Assembly (NCBI GenBank): GCA_023488645.1
Contig: JAMDDL010000027.1
Coordinates: forward strand, 1-5,532
DNA from: Actinomycetota bacterium
GTDB taxonomy: Bacteria; Actinomycetota; Humimicrobiia; Humimicrobiales; Humimicrobiaceae
DNA: 5,532 nt
Direction of reading: 5' to 3'
This document shows positions 1 to 5,532 of this stretch, one piece after another. Both the position numbers and the translations under genes were made by a program. Below the pieces are notes generated by a model. The model saw nothing but the letters and a program-made list of their open reading frames with translations. It was not told the origin of the DNA and did not search any database. The stretch's first letter is position 1; every line of letters begins with the position of its first letter.

Positions 1-725
1 TTTTTTTTGAAATTTCATGTCTTGAAGAGACAGTTTATAAAAATACTTCATCCGGTTTAACAAAGAATGAATCATTTGCCGCAATTTCTTTTAAAATATC
101 AAAGGAAAAAATTATACATGCAAAAGATATCATAAATAGTTGCGGAAGTATGATAAACAGGTCCTTTTATGCAAGGGAAATAGGTTTTGAAACTTTTGAC
201 GAAGGCATTTCAAATAAACCTGTTGAGGTATTTGCTGTTCCCGGTTCAAGTTTTATAGTTAAAAAGGATGTTATAAACCAGATTGGACTTTTTGATGAAA
301 AATTTTTTACATACTATGAGGATATTGATTTTTCCTGGAGAGCAAGGCTTAAAGGCTGGAAATTCTTTTTTGATCCCGGATCTGTCACAAGGCATTTTCA
401 CTGCGGATCAGGACAGGAGTGGTCGTATAATTTTACTTATCATGTTTTAAGAAACAGGCTTTTAATGATATATAAATGCGGCTGGTTTACAATTTTTTTT
501 AAAAACTATTTAAGCTTTTCTGCTGCAGCATTTATCAATTTTGCATATTTGATTATAAATAAAATCAGGGGGAAAAATACTGCAAGAATTGACATTCCAA
601 TAAGGATGAGAATATTTTTTGAATTTTTTATCCTGATTGTTTCAAGACTTGCACAACGGATAAAAATAAGAACAGGTGCTGTAATATCTGATAATGAAAT
701 TAAAGTATGGCAGCAAAATTTTTAA
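1..725 (+). CDS. Family 2 glycosyltransferase, 5' partial (WbbL/rhamnosyltransferase-like)
   Basis: This is the C-terminal 240 residues of a GT-A (family 2, COG1216-like) glycosyltransferase that would transfer a nucleotide-activated sugar to a growing glycan or lipid-linked acceptor at the cytoplasmic membrane. The frame is open from base 3 to the TAA at 723-725. The ATG at 150 is therefore an internal Met: 49 in-frame codons precede it, and the residues around it (SCGSMINRSFYAREIG) match the mid-domain region of such enzymes. Visible motifs are VPGSSFIVKK, then GLFDEKFFTYYEDIDFSWR with the family's ED acidic pair at about 318-323, then a GW and an H-rich stretch (TRHFHCGSG). The last 80 residues hold two hydrophobic stretches (GWFTIFFKNYLSFSAAAFI and MRIFFEFFILIVSRL), consistent with membrane association. 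The N-terminal nucleotide-binding half and its DXD-like motif lie outside the window. The family call is firm; the sugar and acceptor cannot be read from the sequence. Confidence 0.9.
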   Translation, partial: FFEISCLEETVYKNTSSGLTKNESFAAISFKISKEKIIHAKDIINSCGSMINRSFYAREIGFETFDEGISNKPVEVFAVPGSSFIVKKDVINQIGLFDEKFFTYYEDIDFSWRARLKGWKFFFDPGSVTRHFHCGSGQEWSYNFTYHVLRNRLLMIYKCGWFTIFFKNYLSFSAAAFINFAYLIINKIRGKNTARIDIPIRMRIFFEFFILIVSRLAQRIKIRTGAVISDNEIKVWQQNF

Positions 726-756
726 TATAATATTTTTAAATTGTTTTTATTTTTAT

Positions 757-762
757 AAGAGG
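757..762 (+). promoter_or_regulatory. Ribosome binding site of the family 4 glycosyltransferase
   Basis: AAGAGG sits 8 nt upstream of the ATG at 771, a normal Shine-Dalgarno match and spacing. It supports 771 as the start. The 45-nt gap before this gene also contains TATAAT at 726-731, but no good -35 box was seen and the gap is simply AT-rich, so readthrough from the upstream gene is the simpler reading. Confidence 0.7.
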
Positions 763-770
763 AAAAATAC

Positions 771-2459
771 ATGCTTAAAATTGGAATTTATGACAGATAT
801 TTAAATACTCTTGGAGGTGGAGAAAGATACAGTTGTAAAATGGCTGAAATTCTTTCAAAAAAAATGCATGCAAGTGTTGATATGGTTACTGATATTTACA
901 GCAGTCTTGATGACGTTTCAAAAAGGCTTAACCTTGACTTAAGCATGGTAAATCTTAAAATTTTTCCGTTTCTTTCTGAAGAATATGCATCAAAAATTAC
1001 ACAAAACTATGACATCTTTATAAATGCAACATATTTAAGCTCACTTCCTGCAAGCGCTGCATATAATATATATTTATGTTATTTTCCAACACCTTTTGAT
1101 TCTGATTTTAAATTTATTCATAGATTTCTCCTGATGTTTTTCAGACTGCCTGCCGTGTGGCTTTTTAAGACTGCAGGAAAAATGATTGAAAGCTCAAGCT
1201 TTCTTGAAGTAAAGGAAGGTTTGTATGATGTAAAAAGATTTATGCTTAAACGTGGCAGTTGGAGTTCCGGGAGGATACTTTTAAAAGTAAAGGATTTTGG
1301 TTTTAAAAATATTTATTTCGGTAAAATAAATCTGGGTTTTAAAAATCCTTATTCTTCAAAAATTCAGGATATGAAAGTAACTGTTAAAGTTTTTTCAGCA
1401 GGAAAAGAAATTTCAGGCAGTGACAGGGCAAATAATTCAAATATTGAAAGATACGGAAACTTATTTTTCGAAAAAAAGTTTAATCTGCAAAGTCAGGAAA
1501 AAATAAATCTTGAAATCCCCTTAAATACACAAAAAGGTAACTTTATTTTAATAACATCAGATACTTTTATTCCATCTCAAATGAGTAATGAGGCTCTGGA
1601 TTCCAGGGTTCTCGGAGTTGTGCTCTATGACAATAACAGGTCAAATATTTTCAGAAAAATGACACTTAAAATTCTTGGCTTCATACCGCTTTTTTTAATA
1701 ACTTATCCTTCAAAACTTAAATTTCTCAGTACTTATCAGGAGATTCTTTCAATATCAGAATATTCAAAGTTCTGGGTAAAAAAGCTTTGGGCAAGAGAAA
1801 GTACACTGTTATTTCCACCTGTAGATACGGAAAGTTTTTACAGTAAAAAAAAGGAAAAGATAATATTAAGTGTCGGGCGGTTTTTTCCTGAACATCATAA
1901 TAAGAAACAACTGGAACTGGCAAAAGTGTTTATTGAACTTTTCACCCAGTATCCTGAAATAATGAAAGGTTATGAGCTTGTACTTGCAGGCGGTCTTGAA
2001 AACAAAAAAACACATCTTGAATATATTGACAAGATAAGGGAAATATCTGAAGGTTATCCGGTAAAAATAATGTTAAATATTTCATGGAATGATCTTAAGG
2101 ATATTTTTGCTAAAGCTCAAATTTTCTGGCATGCTGCAGGGATTGGTGAGGATGAAAAAAAACACCCTGAAAAATTTGAACATTTCGGAATTACAACAGT
2201 TGAGGCAATGGCCGCAGGATGCATCCCAATTGTAATAAATAAGGGGGGACAGAAGGAAATAATAAAAGAAGGAATAAACGGTTTTAAATTTGAAAATTTC
2301 AGTGAGCTTAAAGAAAAAACAATCATGATTATTAAGAATCCTCAAAAGACGGAAGAGGTAAGGATAAATACTGTAAAAGATTCAAAATTATTTTCCAATG
2401 AAGTTTTTGAAAAAAATCTTCTTGAAATAATAAATAAGGCTAAAGATGCCATTATATAA
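771..2459 (+). CDS. Family 4 glycosyltransferase, ALG11-like, with an inserted beta-rich region
   Basis: This is a GT-B fold glycosyltransferase of 562 residues, probably adding a sugar (mannose in the ALG11 family, unproven here) from a nucleotide sugar to a lipid-linked or cell-surface glycan. The N-terminus MLKIGIYDRYLNTLGGGERY has the Gly-rich acceptor-side loop (G15-G17, E18, R19). YFPTP at 104-108 corresponds to the family's tyrosine/proline loop. The C-terminal GT4 domain starts near 345 with FPPVDTESF, then SVGRFFPEHHNKKQ (R370 and K378/K379, the usual diphosphate-contact positions), then EHFGITTVEAMAAGCIPI, which holds the EX7E pair E470 and E478, followed by NKGGQKEII. Hydrophobic segments lie at about 115-134 and 296-313. 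About 150 residues between them (140-290) have no counterpart in a minimal ALG11-like enzyme and explain the length. Its catalytic residues look intact. It lies between two family 2 enzymes, so a glycan assembly role is likely; the exact donor and acceptor are unknown. Confidence 0.9.
   Translation: MLKIGIYDRYLNTLGGGERYSCKMAEILSKKMHASVDMVTDIYSSLDDVSKRLNLDLSMVNLKIFPFLSEEYASKITQNYDIFINATYLSSLPASAAYNIYLCYFPTPFDSDFKFIHRFLLMFFRLPAVWLFKTAGKMIESSSFLEVKEGLYDVKRFMLKRGSWSSGRILLKVKDFGFKNIYFGKINLGFKNPYSSKIQDMKVTVKVFSAGKEISGSDRANNSNIERYGNLFFEKKFNLQSQEKINLEIPLNTQKGNFILITSDTFIPSQMSNEALDSRVLGVVLYDNNRSNIFRKMTLKILGFIPLFLITYPSKLKFLSTYQEILSISEYSKFWVKKLWARESTLLFPPVDTESFYSKKKEKIILSVGRFFPEHHNKKQLELAKVFIELFTQYPEIMKGYELVLAGGLENKKTHLEYIDKIREISEGYPVKIMLNISWNDLKDIFAKAQIFWHAAGIGEDEKKHPEKFEHFGITTVEAMAAGCIPIVINKGGQKEIIKEGINGFKFENFSELKEKTIMIIKNPQKTEEVRINTVKDSKLFSNEVFEKNLLEIINKAKDAII
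1188..1640 (+). other. Beta-rich insertion inside the family 4 glycosyltransferase
   Basis: Residues about 140-290 of the enzyme alternate short hydrophobic strands with Gly/Asn/Ser turns (for example GRILLKVKDFG, IYFGKINLGF, MKVTVKVFSAGKEI, KINLEIPL, NFILITSDTFIP), which looks like a small beta-sandwich. The end, TFIPSQMSNEALDSRVLGVVLYD, resembles a 'F-P...D-R-LG-V' ending that I recall from accessory segments of other bacterial glycosyltransferases; that is memory and not a search result. The insertion lies between two hydrophobic segments in the N-terminal half, before the conserved SEYSKFWVKKLW/FPPVDT part. A glycan-binding or acceptor-positioning role is an inference. Confidence 0.6.
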
Positions 2460-2551
2460 AAGTATCTGATGAAAAAAATTAATGAAAAACAATTGTACTT
2501 AAAAAAAATATATAAAAAAACAAATACTAAAAACAAATTATAAGAAAACAA

Positions 2552-3538
2552 ATGACTGACATTAGTTTTGTTATAGTAAATTATAACAGTCTTGCATATA
2601 TCAGAGACTTATTGAAAAGTTTCTTTGATGTTTTTGGCAGCATAAAAATTAAGAATTCTTTAAAACGTGATTTTTCACAACCAGATTTTCCGGAATGGGA
2701 AATAATAATTTTTGATAATGGTTCTGTTGATGGAAGCATTCAATTTATTGAGGAAGAAACGTGCAAACATAAAAGCATTATGCTCGTAAAATCAAAAACA
2801 AACGCAGGTTTTTGCAGAGGTTCAAATGAAGGAGCAAAAAAAGCAGCGGGCAGATATCTTGTTTTCCTTAATCCTGATACAAAAATAATAGACAGCAGAA
2901 TTGAAAATCTGATTAACTTTGTTTGCCAAAGGGAAAAAAATAATGAGAGGGTTGGAGTTGTTGGAGTAAAAACAATAAATGCAGATGAAAGCCTTCAATA
3001 CACCTGCAGATCATTTCCAACAATTGCAAGGCAGTTTTTTGAAAGTTATTTTCTTTTTAAAATATTTAAAAAATCCAAACTTTTTGGTTCTTATTTCATG
3101 ACATGGTGGGATCATCAGAGCAGTATGGAAGTAGACTGGCTTACAGGGTCATTCATATTTATTAAGAAAGAAGTGTTTCATTTAATTGGTGGATTTGATG
3201 AGGATTATTTCATGTATAGTGAAGATACTGATTTGTGTTTAAGATTAAACAGGAAGGGCTATAAAAATTATTATTTTTCTGATTATAAAATAATGCACCT
3301 TGACAGTGCAGTAGCTTCAAGGAATATGGCAGCAAGAGAACTTGGAATATGGCGAAGCAGAAGGCTGTATTTTAAAAAAAATTACAGTGAGCTTTCTGCA
3401 AGAATTGTAAGCACTCTTTATTTTTTTGGAATTTTAAACAGACTGTTTTTATATCTTATTTTATATATATTCACTTTTAATAAAAGTTTAAAAACAAAAA
3501 TAAACTTATATGCCCGGACTTTAAAACCTTATTTTTAG
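2552..3538 (+). CDS. Family 2 glycosyltransferase, rhamnosyltransferase (WbbL)-like
   Basis: This is a complete 328-residue GT-A glycosyltransferase, likely transferring a deoxyhexose such as rhamnose from an activated nucleotide sugar to a polyprenyl-linked or nascent polysaccharide. The order of motifs is standard: ISFVIVNYNS at 4-13, IIIFDNGSVDGS at 51-62 (D55), NAGFCRGSNEG at 84-94, FLNPDT at 105-110 (metal/nucleotide site, DXD-like), DWLTGSFIFIKKE at 195-207, and GGFDEDYFMYSEDTDLCLRL at 213-232 with the ED pair at E224-D225. A hydrophobic segment at about 287-308 near the C-terminus suggests membrane attachment. About 18 to 20 extra residues (roughly 28-49) separate the first strand and helix from the DNGS strand. 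The start at 2552 is fixed by a stop codon 24 nt upstream in frame and by the immediately following family strand; no clear Shine-Dalgarno sequence precedes it. It is the last gene of the glycan cluster seen here. Donor and acceptor specificity cannot be assigned. Confidence 0.92.
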   Translation: MTDISFVIVNYNSLAYIRDLLKSFFDVFGSIKIKNSLKRDFSQPDFPEWEIIIFDNGSVDGSIQFIEEETCKHKSIMLVKSKTNAGFCRGSNEGAKKAAGRYLVFLNPDTKIIDSRIENLINFVCQREKNNERVGVVGVKTINADESLQYTCRSFPTIARQFFESYFLFKIFKKSKLFGSYFMTWWDHQSSMEVDWLTGSFIFIKKEVFHLIGGFDEDYFMYSEDTDLCLRLNRKGYKNYYFSDYKIMHLDSAVASRNMAARELGIWRSRRLYFKKNYSELSARIVSTLYFFGILNRLFLYLILYIFTFNKSLKTKINLYARTLKPYF

Positions 3539-3638
3539 AGCTGATCGGAAATACCTGTTATTTATTATTCGGATGACTTTAATTATTATTTAATATTTTA
3601 AACATAAATTGCAGCTCTTTTATCTTTACTTTTTTTTT
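3537..3638 (+). terminator. Possible weak terminator after the glycan genes
   Basis: AGAGCTG (3537-3543, overlapping the TAG stop codon) is perfectly complementary to CAGCTCT (3612-3618). The second arm is followed by TTTT and then by eight Ts at 3631-3638. The loop is 68 nt and the stem only 7 bp, so this is not a classical intrinsic terminator. It could be the closing stem of a larger structure or chance in AT-rich DNA. No better hairpin-plus-U-tract was found between the glycan genes and kdpF. Confidence 0.25.
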
Positions 3639-3661
3639 ACGTTTTTACCTCTCTTTTTTAC
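3619..3661 (+). promoter_or_regulatory. T-tract/TTTAC repeats, possible KdpE-like binding region
   Basis: Four units of T-run followed by AC end at 3629, 3640, 3648 and 3661, so they lie 11, 8 and 13 nt apart. The stretch TTTACTTTTTTTTAC (3625-3639/3640) resembles the T-run core of the E. coli KdpE site as I remember it (TATACTTTTTTTAC). KdpE is an OmpR-family response regulator, a class that binds tandem repeats. The position upstream of kdpF fits. Against it, the background is very T-rich, and the region lies about 110-150 nt upstream of the nearest likely kdpF transcription start. It could equally act as an UP element for the TATAAT at 3684. Confidence 0.3.
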
Positions 3662-3689
3662 ATTACAAAAATAATCCCATGACTATAAT
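3657..3689 (+). promoter_or_regulatory. Candidate upstream promoter in the kdp control region
   Basis: TATAAT lies at 3684-3689. Possible -35 boxes are TTTACA (3657-3662, 21-nt spacer, too long) or TTACAA (3663-3668, 15-nt spacer, short). The spacing is poor in both cases, but the -10 is perfect and a T-rich UP-like stretch lies upstream. A transcript from here would have a leader of roughly 90 nt before kdpF. Confidence 0.3.
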
Positions 3690-3722
3690 GTATTTGCATA
3701 TATTCCAAATAATGTAAAGCAT
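3685..3722 (+). repeat. Direct repeat ATAATGTA-N2/3-GCAT, possible operator pair
   Basis: ATAATGTA-TTT-GCAT (3685-3699) and ATAATGTA-AA-GCAT (3709-3722) begin 24 nt apart, sharing 12 bases each. If the TATAAT at 3758 is the kdpF -10 box, the two copies centre near -55 and -78, a normal range for activator sites. The same stretch holds a dyad, TATTTG (3691-3696) with CAAATA (3706-3711) over a 9-nt spacer. A regulator site is an inference from arrangement only. Confidence 0.35.
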
Positions 3723-3731
3723 TGAGTTTTT

Positions 3732-3763
3732 TTGGTATTTTAAGTTTGCCAGGGTTTTATAAT
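3732..3763 (+). promoter_or_regulatory. Candidate kdpF promoter
   Basis: A perfect -10 hexamer TATAAT lies at 3758-3763, giving an expected transcription start near 3770, about 20 nt before the kdpF ATG. No good -35 box exists at 16-18 nt; the nearest TTG (TTGGTA, 3732-3737) leaves a 20-nt spacer. A good -10 with a poor -35 is typical of activator-dependent promoters, which would fit an operon normally induced by KdpDE under K+ limitation. No regulator gene is in the window. Confidence 0.45.
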
Positions 3764-3789
3764 AAAGTGCTTCAGAGTCAGGATCGCGG

Positions 3790-3876
3790 ATGTTTGATTT
3801 GGTTTTAACGTTAATTATTGTTGTTGGCATAATTATATATTTATTTTATTGCCTGTTTAAAGCTGAAAAGCTTTAA
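3790..3876 (+). CDS. kdpF: KdpF, small membrane subunit of the K+-transporting ATPase
   Basis: This is a 28-residue peptide, MFDLVLTLIIVVGIIIYLFYCLFKAEKL, given here as MFDLVLTLIIVVGIIIYL plus FYCLFKAEKL. It is one transmembrane helix (about residues 4-23) ending in a short charged tail with the 'Y-L...L-x-x-(P/A)-E-x' pattern of KdpF. KdpF is a lipid-like stabilising subunit of the KdpFABC complex in the cytoplasmic membrane and is 29 residues in E. coli. AGGA at 3780-3783 lies 6 nt upstream of the ATG and decides the start. The stop codon is 27 nt before kdpA, the position kdpF occupies in many bacteria. The gene is short enough to be missed by usual length cut-offs. Size, helix, tail and context together make the call strong. 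Confidence 0.88.
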   Translation: MFDLVLTLIIVVGIIIYLFYCLFKAEKL

Positions 3877-3903
3877 TATTTCCATAACTTGCAAAGGTAA
3901 AAT

Positions 3904-5532
3904 ATGATTTTTGATATTATACAGATTATATTTTTTTTAATACTGCTTATAGGCATTTCTATCCCCTTTGGTTTTTATATGAAGAGGGTTTATAACAATG
4001 AAGCTAATTTTGCTTCAAGAATGATTAGACCGGTTGAAAATTCAATATATAAGATTTTAAGGGTAAATCCGATTGAAGAAATGAACTGGAAACAGTATGC
4101 CGGTGCTTTAATTATTTTTAACATACTGGGTATTTTTATTTTAACAACCATACTTATGCTGCAGAAATTTTTACCGTTTAACCCGCAGAAATTTGGGGGG
4201 ATGTCTTTTGCTCTTGCATTAAATACAGCAACCAGTTTTGTGACAAATACAAACTTTCAATCTTACGGCGGAGAATCAACTTTAAGCTACTTTTCACAAA
4301 TGGCAGGTCTTACGGTTCAAAATTTTGTTTCCGCCGCTACCGGAATGTGTGCAGGTATTGCATTGATCAGGGGCTTAGTCAGGAGACAGACAAAAGAAAT
4401 CGGAAATTTCTGGTCTGATCTTGTAAAAACTGTATTATATATATTGCTTCCGGCTTCAATAATAATATCAATCGTACTTGTATCTCAGGGAGTTATTCAG
4501 AATCTGGATAACTATAAGATAATAAACACTCTTGAAGGCGTGAAGCAGACAATCCCGATGGGACCTGTAGCTTCTCAGGAAGCAATAAAAATATTCGGAA
4601 CAAATGGCGGAGGATTCTTTAATGCAAACTCTTCTCATCCGTTTGAGAATCCTAATGCGATTACAAATTTGATCGAGATGCTTTCAATGCTTTTAATCCC
4701 TGCAGGATTTATATTTACCTTTGAAAGAATGTCAAATAATAAAAAGCAGGGATATATAATTTTTATAACCATGCTGGTCCTTTTTGTCATGATGTTTTCA
4801 ATTGCATATATAAGTGAAATCAAAGGAAATCCCATACTTGGAAAAATGGGTATAAGTCTTCCAACTTCTTATGAAGGGAAGGAAATAAGGTTTGGATTGG
4901 GGAACTCTTTATTATATTCAGTCATAACCACTGCTACATCCAGCGGTGCGGTAAACAACATGCACAGCAGCCTTACTCCTCTGGCAGGGATGATTTTATT
5001 ACTGCAGATAATGCTGGGCGAGGTTATTTTTGGCGGTGCAGGTGCAGGATTTTATTCAATTATGATATTTGTTATTTTTACAGTTTTTATTGTTGGTTTG
5101 ATGGTCGGGAGAACACCAGAGTATCTGGGTAAAAAAATTGAATCTTTTGAAGTTAAAATGGCAATACTGGGTATTTTAATACCATCGGTATTGATACTTG
5201 TAAACAGCGGTATTGCTTCAATTACCGGTGCAGGTACTTCTTCTATTTTGAATAAAGGACCTCATGGATTGACAGAAATATTATATGCTTTCTCATCCGG
5301 TGCAGGAAATAACGGCAGTGCTTTTGCCGGTTTAAACACAAATACAAACTTTTATAACTACCTGATGGCATTTACCATGTTCTGCGGAAGATTCGGAGTT
5401 ATAATTCCCGTTATTGCAATATCAGGAAGTCTGGCAAATAAAAATATTATTCCTGAAAGTTCAGGTACGTTTAAAACAACAAGCATAATGTTTGTTTTCT
5501 TGCTCATAGCCATAATTTTAATAATCGGAGCA
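3904..5532 (+). CDS. kdpA: KdpA, K+-channel-like subunit of the KdpFABC ATPase, 3' partial
   Basis: KdpA is the membrane subunit that selects and binds K+ for the ATP-driven KdpFABC pump. It descends from the SKT/Trk channel superfamily with four membrane-loop-membrane repeats. The frame is open for 543 codons to the window edge. All four filter loops are visible: FVTNTNFQSYGGE (112-124), FGTNGGGFFNANSSHPFENP (231-250), TTATSSGAVNNMHSS (342-356) and SSGAGNNGSAFAG (464-476). EMNWKQY near 59-65, FSQMAGLTVQNF, MGPVASQEAIK, GRTPEYLGKKI and GRFGVIIPV also match E. coli KdpA. At loop 3, Ser347 replaces the Cys of the E. coli SCG motif. The protein stops at the window edge within the last helix (LLIAIILIIGA); by comparison with the remembered E. 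coli protein about 17 residues are missing. The Shine-Dalgarno AAAGG (3893-3897) is 6 nt before the ATG. kdpB should follow. No frameshift or internal stop is present. Confidence 0.98.
   Translation, partial: MIFDIIQIIFFLILLIGISIPFGFYMKRVYNNEANFASRMIRPVENSIYKILRVNPIEEMNWKQYAGALIIFNILGIFILTTILMLQKFLPFNPQKFGGMSFALALNTATSFVTNTNFQSYGGESTLSYFSQMAGLTVQNFVSAATGMCAGIALIRGLVRRQTKEIGNFWSDLVKTVLYILLPASIIISIVLVSQGVIQNLDNYKIINTLEGVKQTIPMGPVASQEAIKIFGTNGGGFFNANSSHPFENPNAITNLIEMLSMLLIPAGFIFTFERMSNNKKQGYIIFITMLVLFVMMFSIAYISEIKGNPILGKMGISLPTSYEGKEIRFGLGNSLLYSVITTATSSGAVNNMHSSLTPLAGMILLLQIMLGEVIFGGAGAGFYSIMIFVIFTVFIVGLMVGRTPEYLGKKIESFEVKMAILGILIPSVLILVNSGIASITGAGTSSILNKGPHGLTEILYAFSSGAGNNGSAFAGLNTNTNFYNYLMAFTMFCGRFGVIIPVIAISGSLANKNIIPESSGTFKTTSIMFVFLLIAIILIIGA

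Noticed and set aside
2469..2543. A 24-codon open frame (MKKINEKQLYLKK...) between the family 4 and the last family 2 glycosyltransferase
   Set aside because: It is made almost entirely of Lys/Asn/Ile codons from the A-rich gap, has no ribosome site and resembles no known peptide.
1726..2551. Minus-strand open frames of 65-87 codons within and just after the family 4 glycosyltransferase gene
   Set aside because: They are Phe/Leu/Ile-rich mirror images of the A-rich coding strand, lie opposite a gene with clear motifs, and show no family features.
3679..3717. A 12-codon open frame MTIMYLHIFQIM upstream of kdpF, as a possible leader peptide
   Set aside because: No Shine-Dalgarno, no attenuator-like hairpins after it, and it overlaps the repeat and the -10 candidate that explain the stretch better.
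3722..3763. TTGAGT (3722-3727) as the -35 box for the TATAAT at 3758
   Set aside because: The spacer would be 30 nt, far outside the workable range for sigma-70-type promoters.
3539..3789. A c-di-AMP (ydaO-type) riboswitch, which often controls K+ transporter genes
   Set aside because: None of the conserved G/C-rich paired elements of that riboswitch could be found; the region is too AT-rich and lacks its stems.
4635..4835. A 66-codon minus-strand open frame opposite kdpA
   Set aside because: It lies fully inside the well-conserved kdpA coding region and has no ribosome site or recognisable domain.
1..5532. CRISPR arrays, tRNA or rRNA genes, insertion sequences, attachment sites, defence genes
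   Set aside because: No regularly spaced repeats, transposase motifs, terminal inverted repeats or RNA-gene signatures were seen; all long stretches are explained by the glycosyltransferases and kdp genes.

Overview
The window comes from an AT-rich (roughly 30% G+C by eye) bacterium that uses Shine-Dalgarno signals, with many ATA (Ile) and AGA/AGG (Arg) codons. The sequence alone does not fix the phylum. All genes supported here lie on the plus strand. Nothing in the window amounts to a demonstrably new system. The least ordinary parts are a domain insertion in a glycosyltransferase and the undescribed upstream region of a kdp operon.

Region 1 (1 to 3538) is the downstream end of a polysaccharide or lipid-linked glycan assembly cluster. 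It holds the C-terminal part of a family-2 glycosyltransferase whose start lies outside the window, then a complete 562-residue family-4 (GT-B) glycosyltransferase resembling ALG11, then a complete 328-residue family-2 (GT-A) glycosyltransferase of the rhamnosyltransferase (WbbL) type. The three genes are separated by 45 and 92 nt and could be cotranscribed. Together they would add successive sugars at the cytoplasmic face of the membrane. The family-4 enzyme carries about 150 extra, apparently beta-rich residues in its N-terminal half, between two hydrophobic segments.

Region 2 (3539 to 3789) is a 251-nt very AT-rich intergenic region between the glycan genes and the potassium genes. It holds a weak long-looped inverted repeat overlapping the glycosyltransferase stop codon, a run of four T-tract/TTTAC units, two copies of ATAATGTA-N2/3-GCAT 24 nt apart, a 6-bp dyad and two TATAAT hexamers. 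This is the likely control region of the downstream operon.

Region 3 (3790 to 5532) is the start of a kdp high-affinity K+ uptake operon: a 28-codon kdpF, then kdpA, which has all four K+ filter loops and is cut off by the window edge about 17 residues before its expected end. kdpB and kdpC would be expected just beyond the window.
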